NCBI RefSeq assembly: GCF_015694425.1
Contig: NZ_JADQDN010000002.1
Span: 372,001-436,000 of the forward strand
Source: Microvirga terrestris
GTDB lineage: Bacteria; Pseudomonadota; Alphaproteobacteria; Rhizobiales; Beijerinckiaceae
DNA length: 64,000 nucleotides
Reading direction: 5' to 3'
The notes under the pieces are model-generated. The model saw only the letters and a program-made list of their open reading frames with translations, was not told the DNA's origin and did no database searches. Shown piece by piece: positions 44,842 through 53,540 of this stretch. A program made the translations under genes and the position numbers. Numbering within the stretch: position 1 is the first letter of the stretch; each line of letters begins with the position of its first letter.

Positions 44842-45588
44842 TCAGTGCCAATCGCCGAGCACAGACTGGACGATTGCCAGTGCGGCCACTGCGGCTGTGT
44901 CGGCACGCAGGATTCGCGGTCCCAACGATACGCAAACACATCTTTCGTGGGCAGCGACAAGCGCTCTCTCCTGATCGGTGAACCCTCCTTCGGGTCCCAC
45001 GATAACAACAAGCCTGGAGTGTTTGTTCCCAAGCTTGGCCAGAGCATCGACAGGATTGGAAACCGGGGCATTCTCGTCACAGAAAACGACCAGGCGATCC
45101 TCCTCCAAGCCTTTGAGAAAGCGCTCTAAATTCTCCTCCTCGCGCACCTCCGGGATGGACAGGATCCCGCATTGCTCGGCGGCCTCGATGGCGTTGCTGC
45201 GCATCCGGTCCAGGTTGACCCGTGAACTCTGAGTCCGTTGCGTCAGGACCGGCTGCAGAACGCCTGCTCCCATCTCGACGGCCTTCTGGACCATGTAGTC
45301 GAGACGGGCGTGCTTGAGAGGCGCGAAGGCATAGATGATGTCGTACGGCGTGCCCTGCTCGCGGATTCGCTCCACACAGACGAGATCGGCGGCCTTTCGG
45401 CCTTCCACCGAGACCTCGGCGCGCCATTCCCCATCCCGGCCGTTGAAGATCAGGACCGAGTCTTCATCCTTCAGGCGCAGGACGTTCAGCAGGTAATTGG
45501 CCTGCCCCCGGTCAAGAGCGACCTTGGCTCCGGTCTGGAGGGGGGCCTCGACGAAGAGGCGGGGAGCGTTGAAATCGTAATCAGCCAT
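44842..45588 (-). CDS. rsmE: 16S rRNA m3U1498 methyltransferase
   Basis: A 248-residue SPOUT methyltransferase that modifies U1498 of 16S rRNA. An N-terminal PUA-like domain (about 1-80) precedes the knotted catalytic domain. KAVEMGAGVLQPVLTQRTQ, IEAAEQCGI, VVIVGPEGGFTDQE and SLGPRILRADTAAVAAL are conserved RsmE blocks. The length is normal. It is divergent from the exported-protein/ubiA side and leads a minus-strand group with the two GCL-type genes. Confidence 0.96.
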   Translation of the reverse strand: MADYDFNAPRLFVEAPLQTGAKVALDRGQANYLLNVLRLKDEDSVLIFNGRDGEWRAEVSVEGRKAADLVCVERIREQGTPYDIIYAFAPLKHARLDYMVQKAVEMGAGVLQPVLTQRTQSSRVNLDRMRSNAIEAAEQCGILSIPEVREEENLERFLKGLEEDRLVVFCDENAPVSNPVDALAKLGNKHSRLVVIVGPEGGFTDQERALVAAHERCVCVSLGPRILRADTAAVAALAIVQSVLGDWH

Positions 45589-45693
45589 GACAACCTTGAA
45601 CTGAGCAGGCCTTGCTGTATCAATTTCCCCTGTTTCCAGGGAGAGGGGTGGCCGCTTTGGTCACGGGAAATTCAGGTGCTATATGGCACAGCT

Positions 45694-45727
45694 TAAGGCC
45701 AAGGCGACCATTCGCCTCTTGGCCTTA
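45694..45727. repeat. Hairpin upstream of an exported-protein gene
   Basis: TAAGGCCAAG (45694-45703) pairs perfectly with CTTGGCCTTA (45718-45727) around a 14-base loop. It ends 67 bases before the ATG at 45795. It could be a leader hairpin of that gene or part of the divergent promoter region. Confidence 0.4.
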
Positions 45728-45794
45728 TGGCCGTTCACCTGATAACAGGACGCAAGCATGCGAGACGTCGCAGGCTTTATGAAGGAATTTTGGC

Positions 45795-46286
45795 ATGACG
45801 CATATCCGTTCGCATCTTCTGGCTGCGTTGGCCGTTGCCGGTCTGCTCGTCGGTGCCGATGCCATCGGCTCATCGGTCCAGGCGCAGGCCAGCGGCTGCG
45901 AGCAGGGGCAGAAGATCATTGCCGAGCGGCGGAGCCTGGGTGAGCAGTTTCAGAAGCTCAGCAACGGCGGTAAGAACAAGCAGCTGGATCCTCGTGCAGC
46001 TTGCGGCCTCTTCACGAAGCTTGCGGCCAACGGCGAAAGCGGCGTGAAGTGGATGAGCGAGAACAAGGACTGGTGTCAGGTTCCTGACAAGGTTCTTGAG
46101 GATTTCTCCACGGAGCATAAGCGCATTCAGACCATCAAGGGCCAGGCCTGCGGAGCTGCCGCCAAGATGGCCGAGATGGAAAAGCGCGCCAAGCAGCAGG
46201 CTCAGCAAGCCCAGCAGGGCGGCCTGGCTGGCAAGATGGGCGGCGGCCTGACCGGCACCCTAAGCGTTCCGAAGGGCGCCCTCTGA
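45795..46286 (+). CDS. Exported protein of unknown function
   Basis: A 163-residue protein with a signal peptide cut near VQAQA (residue 32). The mature part contains four Cys (SGCEQG, RAACGLF, DWCQVP, GQACGAA) that could form two disulfides, a long helical middle, and a Gln/Gly-rich tail. I recall similar periplasmic proteins in Rhizobiales but no function. It precedes ubiA by 18 bases on the same strand, so co-transcription is likely. Confidence 0.7.
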   Translation: MTHIRSHLLAALAVAGLLVGADAIGSSVQAQASGCEQGQKIIAERRSLGEQFQKLSNGGKNKQLDPRAACGLFTKLAANGESGVKWMSENKDWCQVPDKVLEDFSTEHKRIQTIKGQACGAAAKMAEMEKRAKQQAQQAQQGGLAGKMGGGLTGTLSVPKGAL

Positions 46287-46304
46287 TCTGAACTTTTCAG
46301 CGTT

Positions 46305-47234
46305 ATGGAGCGCCCTGCCGCGCCTTCCCTGCCCGATGCCGTCAGGGGCCATTGGGCCGAACGGTGGGCGCCACCCTCGCTCAAGCCATACCTGCGCCTC
46401 GCCCGGATCGAGCGCCCTATCGGCTGGTGGCTGCTGCTGCTCCCCTGCTGGTGGTCGGCGGCGCTCGCAGCACTCAACGCCGGCCAGTCTTGGCCCAACC
46501 CGCTCCACTGCGGGCTCTTCCTGATCGGGGCCGTGGCCATGCGTGGCGCTGGCTGCACCTATAACGACATCGTCGACCGGGATCTCGACACCAAAGTCGA
46601 GCGGACGCGCCAGCGCCCCCTCCCTTCAGGGCAGATCACGCTCAAGGGCGCCCTGGCCTTTCTCGTCCTCCAGGGCCTCATTGGCCTTCTGGTTCTGCTG
46701 CAGTTCAATGGCTTCGCGATTGCCACGGGCTTCGCCTCCCTGGGCGTGGTCGCACTCTACCCCTTCATGAAGCGCTTCTTCTGGATGCCGCAGATCGTGC
46801 TGGGCCTCGCCTTCGCCTGGGGAGCCCTAATGGGCTGGGCCGCCGCTTTCGGTTCCCTGAGCGGGGCTCCAATCCTCCTTTACCTCGGCAGCATTGCCTG
46901 GGTAGTGGGCTATGACACCATCTATGCCCTGCAGGACATCGAGGATGACGAAGTCGTCGGGATCAAGTCCTCCGCCCGCTTCTTCGGCGAGCAGGTGAGG
47001 CAGGGCGTCAGCCTCTGCTATGCTCTCACGGTGATCTTCTTGGCCGCTGCTTTCACGCAGGCTGGAGCGGGGCTTGTCTCCTTCGGAGGCTTGGGCCTGT
47101 TCGCCCTTCACCTGGGCTGGCAGGTCCTGCACATTGATCGCAACGACGGCGCCGGCGCGCTGCGGCTCTTCCGGTCGAACCGTGATGCGGGCCTGACCCT
47201 GTTTGCGGCCATGACCCTGGACTGCCTGATCTAG
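46305..47234 (+). CDS. ubiA: 4-hydroxybenzoate polyprenyltransferase
   Basis: A 309-residue integral membrane enzyme that attaches the polyprenyl chain to 4-hydroxybenzoate in ubiquinone synthesis. The two Asp-rich motifs are NDIVDRDLD (about 87-95) and DTIYALQDIEDD (about 204-215), with RTRQRPLPSG after the first. About eight hydrophobic helices are seen. The N-terminus is about 20 residues longer than in E. coli UbiA. UbiA next to rsmE is a common arrangement in this order. Confidence 0.95.
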   Translation: MERPAAPSLPDAVRGHWAERWAPPSLKPYLRLARIERPIGWWLLLLPCWWSAALAALNAGQSWPNPLHCGLFLIGAVAMRGAGCTYNDIVDRDLDTKVERTRQRPLPSGQITLKGALAFLVLQGLIGLLVLLQFNGFAIATGFASLGVVALYPFMKRFFWMPQIVLGLAFAWGALMGWAAAFGSLSGAPILLYLGSIAWVVGYDTIYALQDIEDDEVVGIKSSARFFGEQVRQGVSLCYALTVIFLAAAFTQAGAGLVSFGGLGLFALHLGWQVLHIDRNDGAGALRLFRSNRDAGLTLFAAMTLDCLI

Positions 47235-47340
47235 ATCTCTCAAGGCTGTTTCAAGACATTGCACCTATCGCTTCGGAAAGGTCGCAGAACGGTGCGGTGA
47301 GATATGGTATCTTCTGCCGGGAGTTCCCATCTCAGGTTCG

Positions 47341-48147
47341 ATGCTTTCCCCTTCCCCACATTCCTTGTCGTCCCTGGCACCGGCCGTGCGCGATGCCGCC
47401 CGCCGTGCAGGAGATCTGGCCGTGCCCTATTTCCGTTCCGGCGCGCAGACCGCCGCGAAGCTGTGGTACAAGGGCGGGAGTTCCCCGGTCACCGAGGCCG
47501 ACATCGCCCTCGACACCTACCTGAAGAGCCAACTCCTCGAACTGCTCCCCGAGGCCGGCTGGCTGTCCGAAGAGACCGTCGACGATCCCGCGCGGCTCGG
47601 GCGAGAATATGTGTGGATCGTCGATCCCATCGACGGCACCCGAGCCTTCGCGTCCGGCCATCCGGACTGGGCGATTTCCATTGCCCTTGTACAGAACGGC
47701 AAGCCCATTCTCGGCATCCTGCATGCCCCGATCCACGACCGCCTCTATGAAGCAAGGTTGGGCGAAGGAGCGTGGAGCAATGGCGCGAGGCTGCAGTTGC
47801 CCGAAGCGGAGACTTTTTCAGGCCCGGCTCGGGTGGCAGGTCCCAAGCCCCTCGTCGACCGACTTGAGCGGCATATCAATCCCGTCGAGCGCCTGCCCAA
47901 GGTTCCATCGCTGGCACTCAGGCTCGCCCGGGTGGCGGACGGCTCCATCGATGTGGGGCTCGTGTCGGCTCATGCCCAGGACTGGGACATCGCCGCCGCC
48001 GATCTCATTCTGCAGGAGGCAGGCGGCCGGCTGACGCAGCTTGACGGCTCGCTCCTGATCTACAACAAGCCCAACCCGTCTCATGATGAGATGATTGCCG
48101 TTGCGTCACGGTTGCATCCTCGTGCTATTGGAGCCATGAGAGCCTGA
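47341..48147 (+). CDS. Inositol monophosphatase-fold phosphatase, CysQ-like
   Basis: A 268-residue Mg2+-dependent phosphatase. The metal-binding motifs are EETVDD (Glu), WIVDPIDGTRAFASG, and WDIAAADLILQEAGG, all intact. The family covers inositol-1-phosphatase, histidinol phosphatase and 3-prime-5-prime-bisphosphate nucleotidase (CysQ). The sequence around DPIDGTRAFASGHPDW is closer to histidinol- or inositol-phosphatases than to CysQ in my judgement, but I cannot decide. It begins the conserved run to DUF4170, acyltransferase, waaA and lpxK. Confidence 0.88.
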   Translation: MLSPSPHSLSSLAPAVRDAARRAGDLAVPYFRSGAQTAAKLWYKGGSSPVTEADIALDTYLKSQLLELLPEAGWLSEETVDDPARLGREYVWIVDPIDGTRAFASGHPDWAISIALVQNGKPILGILHAPIHDRLYEARLGEGAWSNGARLQLPEAETFSGPARVAGPKPLVDRLERHINPVERLPKVPSLALRLARVADGSIDVGLVSAHAQDWDIAAADLILQEAGGRLTQLDGSLLIYNKPNPSHDEMIAVASRLHPRAIGAMRA

Positions 48148-48208
48148 AACATTGCTGGCTCCTCACGCCCTTCATCGTTACAACCCTCGTCACAAGAGCC
48201 CTATCACC

Positions 48209-48442
48209 ATGACCGACACGCCTGGCAAGCAGCTCCTGCATTTGGTTTTCGGCGGCGAGCTTACCAGCCTCGAATCGACCGAATTCAAGGATTTGTCCAA
48301 GCTCGAGATCGTCGGGGTATTCCCGAACTACGCCTCGGCCCATGCAGCTTGGAAAGCCAAAGCACAGGCGACTGTGGACAATGCGCAGATGCGCTACTTC
48401 ATCGTTCACCTTCACCGTCTGCTGGACCCGCAGCAGGGCTGA
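48209..48442 (+). CDS. DUF4170 family protein
   Basis: A 77-residue protein recognised as DUF4170: HLVFGGELTSLESTEFKDL, VGVFPNYASAHAAWKAKAQ and RYFIVHLHRLLDP are the family blocks. The family is found next to waaA/lpxK-type genes in Alphaproteobacteria; its function is unknown. The ATG at 48209 is chosen because the family begins there. It lies 61 bases after the phosphatase gene and 10 bases before the acyltransferase gene. Confidence 0.9.
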   Translation: MTDTPGKQLLHLVFGGELTSLESTEFKDLSKLEIVGVFPNYASAHAAWKAKAQATVDNAQMRYFIVHLHRLLDPQQG

Positions 48443-48452
48443 CCCGAGCACG

Positions 48453-49187
48453 ATGGGTCTCATCAAGCGCATCACCCGCTCCCGTGCGGTGCAGGAAGCC
48501 ATGGGCTTTCTTGTAGCGGCTTATCTCAAGCTCGTGCAGCGCACGAACCGGTTCGTCATGGAGCCGGCGGATGCCTATGACCGGATCGAAATGCCCGTGA
48601 TCGCCGCCATGTGGCACGGGCAGCATTTCATGATCCACTTCGCCAAAAGGCCGCAGGACCGGGCGGCGAGCCTCGTCTCCCGCTCGGGCGACGGCGAGTT
48701 CAACGCCATCGCCCTGCGCCATCTCGGGGTCCGAGCGATCCGCGGCTCCGGCGCGCGCGGCCGCGACATCCGCAAGAAGGGCGGCGCCCAGGCCCTGCGG
48801 GCCATGCTGCGGGCCCTTAGCGACGGCGATATGGTCGTGATGACGGCCGACATCCCAAAGATCTCGCGGGTGTGCGGCTTAGGCATCGTGACCCTGGCGC
48901 AGTTGTCCGGACGCCCGATCGTACCCGTTGCGGTGGTCACGAGCCGCCGCATCGACTTCAACAGCTGGGACCGGGCCAGTATCGGCCTGCCCTTCGGCCG
49001 GGGCGCCATCGTGCTGGGCGAGCCCATCCCGGTGCCAAGAGATGCTGACGAGCCTGCGCTCGAGCGCCTGAGGCAGGGTGTCGAGCGGGAGCTGGACCGG
49101 GTGCACGAGCGAGCCTATGCGCTGGTCGGCTCCAGAGACCCTGGAGCGAAAACCAGCCCCATGCTGGCGGGAGGCTCCCAGGCATGA
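48453..49187 (+). CDS. DUF374 lysophospholipid acyltransferase-family protein
   Basis: A 244-residue protein of the DUF374 branch of the LPLAT fold. AAMWHGQHFM carries the catalytic His, SRSGDGEFNAIALRHLGVRAIRGSG follows, and MTADIPKISRVCGLGIVTLAQLSG is the usual late block. Branch members are thought to acylate lipid A-type substrates, but activity is not well established. It overlaps waaA by four bases (ATGA) and is therefore coupled to Kdo transfer, which supports a lipid A role. Confidence 0.88.
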   Translation: MGLIKRITRSRAVQEAMGFLVAAYLKLVQRTNRFVMEPADAYDRIEMPVIAAMWHGQHFMIHFAKRPQDRAASLVSRSGDGEFNAIALRHLGVRAIRGSGARGRDIRKKGGAQALRAMLRALSDGDMVVMTADIPKISRVCGLGIVTLAQLSGRPIVPVAVVTSRRIDFNSWDRASIGLPFGRGAIVLGEPIPVPRDADEPALERLRQGVERELDRVHERAYALVGSRDPGAKTSPMLAGGSQA

Positions 49188-50473
49188 GACTGCCCCTCAC
49201 CTTCCGGACCTACCGGACTCTCGTGTCCATTCTGGAGCCCGCCGTTCTGGGTCTCCTCTATTGGCGCCAGCGCAAGGGCCGCGAGGACAAGACCCGTCTT
49301 GGCGAGCGCCAGGGTCATCCCAGCCGACAGAGGCCCAAGGGCCATGTGATCTGGGTCCATGGGGCCAGCATCGGCGAGACCCTGTCCCTCCTGCCGGTCG
49401 TGGAACGCATGACCCAGCGCGGCCTCGCTGTTCTGGTGACGTCAGGCACCAAGACCTCCGCCGGTCTGATCGCCCGGCGCCTGCCGCCCGGCGCCGTGCA
49501 TCAATTTGTGCCACTCGACGTGCCACGTTATATAAGACGCTTTCTGGATCACTGGCAGCCGGACTTGGCCCTCATCGCTGAATCGGAAATCTGGCCCAAC
49601 ACGATCATGGCGCTCTCGGAGCGGGACATCCCGCTCGTCATGGTCAACGGTCGCATGTCGGATCGGTCGTACCAGCGCTGGCAGAAGATGCCTGGCATCA
49701 TCAAAAGCCTGCTCGAGCGCTTCGCTCTCTGCCTGACCCAGTCCGCCGAGGATGCGGAGCGGCTGGCGCGGCTCGGCGCCCCGCGCGTGGTCGTGACCGG
49801 CAACATCAAATTCGACGCAGCCCCGCCGCCCGCCGATCCGCGCGTTGTGGCGCAACTCTCAGGGCTGATCGCAGGACGGCCGGTATGGCTTGCCGCCAGC
49901 ACCCATCAGGGTGAGGAAAGCGCCATCATCGCCGTTCATCGGGCCTTGGCGAAACGCCACCCCCACCTCCTGACCATCATTGCACCCCGTCATCCGCACC
50001 GGGGACCTGAAGTTGCCGCCCTCGCGGGTCAGGCAGGGTTGCAAGCGGGTCGCCGGTCACAAGGGATGCACCCCGATCGGGCGACCGATGTCTATGTAAT
50101 CGACACGATAGGCGAGATGGGATTGTTCTACCGGCTTTCGCCCATCGTCCTCATGGGCGGAACCCTTGTGCCGGTTGGTGGGCACAACCCCATCGAACCT
50201 GCCAAGCTGGGGGCCGCCATCCTGCATGGCCCCCATGTTCATGCGGCCGTCGAGATCTACGAAGCGCTTGACCGGTCCCGCGGGGCCCTGATGGTGAAGG
50301 ACAGCAATAGTCTTGCGCGGGCAGTGAGCGAAATGCTCGGCAACGCCGCCCTGACCCGGGACATGGCCCGGGCCGCCGGAGACGCCGTGCAGGCGCTGGG
50401 CGGCGCTGTGGACCGGACGATGCAGTCCGTCGAGCCCTTCATCGTGCAGGCCAAGCTCGGAGCCCGTCGCTGA
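49184..50473 (+). CDS. waaA: 3-deoxy-D-manno-octulosonic acid (Kdo) transferase
   Basis: A 429-residue inner-membrane glycosyltransferase that adds Kdo to lipid IVA. The N-terminal hydrophobic anchor, VHGASIGETLSLLPVVERM with the catalytic Glu, ALIAESEIWPN, and GGTLVPVGGHNPIEPA are the conserved blocks. The length fits E. coli WaaA (425). It is translationally coupled to the acyltransferase upstream, and its stop overlaps the lpxK start by one base. The alternative name is kdtA. Confidence 0.95.
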   Translation: MRLPLTFRTYRTLVSILEPAVLGLLYWRQRKGREDKTRLGERQGHPSRQRPKGHVIWVHGASIGETLSLLPVVERMTQRGLAVLVTSGTKTSAGLIARRLPPGAVHQFVPLDVPRYIRRFLDHWQPDLALIAESEIWPNTIMALSERDIPLVMVNGRMSDRSYQRWQKMPGIIKSLLERFALCLTQSAEDAERLARLGAPRVVVTGNIKFDAAPPPADPRVVAQLSGLIAGRPVWLAASTHQGEESAIIAVHRALAKRHPHLLTIIAPRHPHRGPEVAALAGQAGLQAGRRSQGMHPDRATDVYVIDTIGEMGLFYRLSPIVLMGGTLVPVGGHNPIEPAKLGAAILHGPHVHAAVEIYEALDRSRGALMVKDSNSLARAVSEMLGNAALTRDMARAAGDAVQALGGAVDRTMQSVEPFIVQAKLGARR

Positions 50474-51480
50474 TGCGCGCGCCGCGCTTCTGGTGGCAAC
50501 CCTCTCCCTCGTTGGAGGCGAACCTGCTGCGCCCGGTCGGCCTGATTTACGGTTCCGTTACGGCGAATCGAATGAAGCGGCGTGGCGAGCAGGTGGAGCT
50601 GCCCGTCATCTGCATTGGCAACTTCACGGCTGGCGGGGCCGGCAAGACGCCGACTGCCCTTGCGGTTGCCACCATCCTGGATGGGGCCGGTGAGAATCCG
50701 GTGTTCCTGTCCCGAGGTTATGGGGGCCGCCTCGCAGGCCCCATCAGGGTCCAGCCGCAGCATGGGGTTACCGATATCGGCGACGAGCCCGTTCTCCTGT
50801 CCCGCGCCGCCCGCACCATCGTGTCCCGCTCCCGCCCCGCCGGAGCACGGCTTGCTTACGAGATCGGCGCGACCGTCGTCATCATGGATGACGGGCTTCA
50901 GAACCCGTCGCTGATCAAGGATTGTGCCATCGCCGTGGTGGATGGCGCCACCGGCATCGGCAACGGTCTGCCGTTGCCGGCCGGGCCGCTGCGCGCCCCC
51001 ATGGCGGCTCAATGGCCCATGGTCGATGCCGTTCTGGTGATCGGAGACGGTGAGCCGGGACAGCGGATTGTCCGGGAGGCGGACGAGCATGGCAAACGCG
51101 TCTTTACCGCATCGCTCAAGCCTACCCCGGAAGCAGCCGAGGCGCTCAAGGGGCGGAGGGTTATGGCCTTTGCCGGCATTGGACGGCCGGAGAAGTTCTT
51201 CGATACCCTGCACGCCTGTGGGGCCATCGTCGACGTGACCCATGCTTTTCCGGACCACCATTCCTTCAAGCCGGAGGAGGTGGCCGCCTTGCGGCAGGAG
51301 GCGGAAAGTCTCGCGCTCCTGCCGGTGACGACGGAAAAGGATCTTGTGCGGATTGCCAACGCCGCGGAGGTCTGGCCGGCATTGATGGCACTGCCGGTGC
51401 GGCTGCGGATCGAGAATGAGACAGGCCTTCGCAATCTTCTCATGCGGCGCATCAACGAGCGGCGCCTGCGCGTGGTCTGA
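50473..51480 (+). CDS. lpxK: Tetraacyldisaccharide 4-prime-kinase
   Basis: A 335-residue membrane-bound kinase that phosphorylates the lipid A precursor to lipid IVA. The Walker A equivalent is GNFTAGGAGKTPTALAV, then FLSRGYGGRLAGP and the catalytic DDGLQNPSL. FAGIGRPEKFFDTL and FPDHHSFKPEE are late conserved blocks. TGATG overlap with waaA indicates coupling; note that WaaA uses the product of LpxK. Confidence 0.96.
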   Translation: MRAPRFWWQPSPSLEANLLRPVGLIYGSVTANRMKRRGEQVELPVICIGNFTAGGAGKTPTALAVATILDGAGENPVFLSRGYGGRLAGPIRVQPQHGVTDIGDEPVLLSRAARTIVSRSRPAGARLAYEIGATVVIMDDGLQNPSLIKDCAIAVVDGATGIGNGLPLPAGPLRAPMAAQWPMVDAVLVIGDGEPGQRIVREADEHGKRVFTASLKPTPEAAEALKGRRVMAFAGIGRPEKFFDTLHACGAIVDVTHAFPDHHSFKPEEVAALRQEAESLALLPVTTEKDLVRIANAAEVWPALMALPVRLRIENETGLRNLLMRRINERRLRVV

Positions 51481-51486
51481 AACGGC

Positions 51487-51717
51487 CTACGTCCGGGGCG
51501 CGGCTTGCCCGGTGATGCGCATCATCACGGCCTCGGGCGAGGCATAGGCTTCCTGACGCTCGACGCTCCAGTACTTCAGTTCGTCCAGGGGGATCTCAGC
51601 CCCCGTCACCGCACAGCGCACATAGGCCCCAGGCTTCACCACCCGAAGATTGCTGTCGAGATATTGCACCACGGCCTCGCCGCCGCTGCGTTCAAACTTG
51701 TTCATCATGGAAGACAT
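51487..51717 (-). CDS. DUF2093 family protein
   Basis: A 76-residue protein recognised as DUF2093 from FERSGGEAVVQYLDSNLRV, GAYVRCAVTGAEIPLDELKY and WSVERQEAYASPEA. It is confined to Alphaproteobacteria and its function is unknown. The fold looks beta-rich. The family usually begins MNxFExSGGEA, so the fifth codon (Met5) could be the true start; tandem ATG codons leave this open. It is convergent with lpxK, as in related genomes. Confidence 0.9.
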   Translation of the reverse strand: MSSMMNKFERSGGEAVVQYLDSNLRVVKPGAYVRCAVTGAEIPLDELKYWSVERQEAYASPEAVMMRITGQAAPRT

Positions 51718-51781
51718 CGACGGATCGCGTTGCGCTTATCCCTCACATAAGGGCTGAGTCGGCGGATTGCCAATCTTACCT

Positions 51782-53356
51782 TCAGAACAGGGCGCCCTGC
51801 TCCTCCACGGCCACGCTCCTCGGCTTTGCGGGTCTCGGCCGTGAGCCGATGCGCCCGCCGGTGGCCTCGGCTTTCCCGTCGGCGAATTCGAGCACCAGCG
51901 CCTGGCCATCATGCACGGCCTCCGCGGAGTTCATGGGCCGCCCCTCCGCATCGCGCACGAGGGCGAAGCCGCGCTTGAGCACGGATTTGTAGCTCAGGCT
52001 GTCGAAGAGCTTGGACACGGCGTCTAGTCGGTCGGTCTTGCGGGCGAGCTGACTCTGCACAGCAGGCCCGAGCCGCTCGGCCACGCGCTGGGCCGTCTCG
52101 GACGCCTGTGCGAGCCGCGTCCGCTCGGCACGCAGCAGCGTTACACGCGAGACCAGGAGGCGGCGCCCGATCTGCTTGAGGCTCTCCTCGCGCAGCAGGA
52201 TGGAACGGCAGACCGCATTGTGGGGGCGCGGCCCCACCGCATCGAGGCGGGCGCGCATGCGGGCGACGTTCGCCACCGGCGAAACATGGGCGAGCTGGCG
52301 CGCGACCTTGAGCAAACGCTCTTCGTGGCCGCGGGCATTGCGGGACAGCGCCGGATAGAGCTTGGTGGCGGCCAGATCGAGCCGCTGGCGCTTGGGCGAG
52401 AACAGCGTCTCCGCGCTGGGCATGGCCCGGGTCGTGGCGCGCAGATCGGAGCGCCGCCGCTCGACGAGCCGCAGCGCAGCCTCCACATGGCGGCGGGAGA
52501 GATCGCTGACGGCGGCCATGAGCTCGACGCGCACCGGCACTACCATTTCGGCAGCGCCCGTCGGCGTTGGCGCACGCACGTCGGCGGCATGGTCGATCAG
52601 GGTCGTGTCGGTCTCGTGGCCGACCGCCGAGACGAGCGGGATGTCGCTCTCGGCCGCGGCACGAACAACGATTTCCTCGTTGAAGCCCCACAGATCCTCG
52701 ATGGAGCCGCCGCCGCGGGCGACGATGAGCACATCGGGACGCGGGATCGGCCCGCCCGGCTCAAGAGCGTTGAAGCCGCGGATGGCAGCGGCGACCTCCG
52801 CCGCGCAGGTGTCGCCCTGCACGCGCACGGGCCACACGAGCACCCGGCGCGGGAAGCGGTCTTCCAGCCGGTGGAGGATGTCGCGGATCACGGCGCCTGT
52901 CGGCGAGGTGACGACGCCGACCACCTGCGGCAGGAACGGCAAACGGCGCTTGCGTTCGGGGGCGAACAGCCCCTCGGCATTGAGCTTGCGACGGCGCTCT
53001 TCCAGAAGCGCCATGAGCGCGCCGATGCCGGCGGGCTCCAGGCTCTCGACGACGATCTGATATTTGGATGAGCCCGGGAAGGTGGTGATGCGCCCGGTGG
53101 CGATGACCTCCATTCCCTCCTCGGGGCGGATCCTCAGCTTGGAGAAGGCTCCCTTCCAGATCACCGCATCGATACGGGCATTCTGGTCCTTGATGCAGAA
53201 ATAGGCATGCCCCGACGAATGCGGCCCACGATACCCCGAAACCTCACCCCGCAGGCGCACATGGCCGAACGCATCCTCGAGGGTGCGCTTGAGGGCGCCC
53301 GCGAGGTCGGAGACCGACCATTCCTGGGCATTCGATGGGGCTTTCTCTGCGAACAT
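51782..53356 (-). CDS. xseA: Exodeoxyribonuclease VII large subunit
   Basis: A 524-residue subunit of a nuclease that degrades single-stranded DNA in both directions. The N-terminal OB fold (about 1-110), the catalytic domain with GVVTSPTGAVIRDILHRL and IVARGGGSIEDLWGFN, and SAVGHETDTTLIDHAADVRAPTPT are clear, followed by long coiled-coil helices. The C-terminus (about 60 extra residues, VEEQGALF) is longer than in E. coli (456). It is divergent from purD; XseB is not here. Confidence 0.95.
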   Translation of the reverse strand: MFAEKAPSNAQEWSVSDLAGALKRTLEDAFGHVRLRGEVSGYRGPHSSGHAYFCIKDQNARIDAVIWKGAFSKLRIRPEEGMEVIATGRITTFPGSSKYQIVVESLEPAGIGALMALLEERRRKLNAEGLFAPERKRRLPFLPQVVGVVTSPTGAVIRDILHRLEDRFPRRVLVWPVRVQGDTCAAEVAAAIRGFNALEPGGPIPRPDVLIVARGGGSIEDLWGFNEEIVVRAAAESDIPLVSAVGHETDTTLIDHAADVRAPTPTGAAEMVVPVRVELMAAVSDLSRRHVEAALRLVERRRSDLRATTRAMPSAETLFSPKRQRLDLAATKLYPALSRNARGHEERLLKVARQLAHVSPVANVARMRARLDAVGPRPHNAVCRSILLREESLKQIGRRLLVSRVTLLRAERTRLAQASETAQRVAERLGPAVQSQLARKTDRLDAVSKLFDSLSYKSVLKRGFALVRDAEGRPMNSAEAVHDGQALVLEFADGKAEATGGRIGSRPRPAKPRSVAVEEQGALF

Positions 53357-53540
53357 GCCGTGAACCTACCCCGTGCCGCAGGGGCCTGCCAAGGGCGTGA
53401 GAGCCACAGGCGGCGACAACGGCAACCTATCCCCTGTGCATTTCGCCGCGCCTTTCGAAAGGACTCTGGTTGCGCAGTTTCCGGGTAGGCGAAAAGACCC
53501 GGAGCCGCTAAGAGCCCAAGCGTCATCAGGAGGCAAGCCC

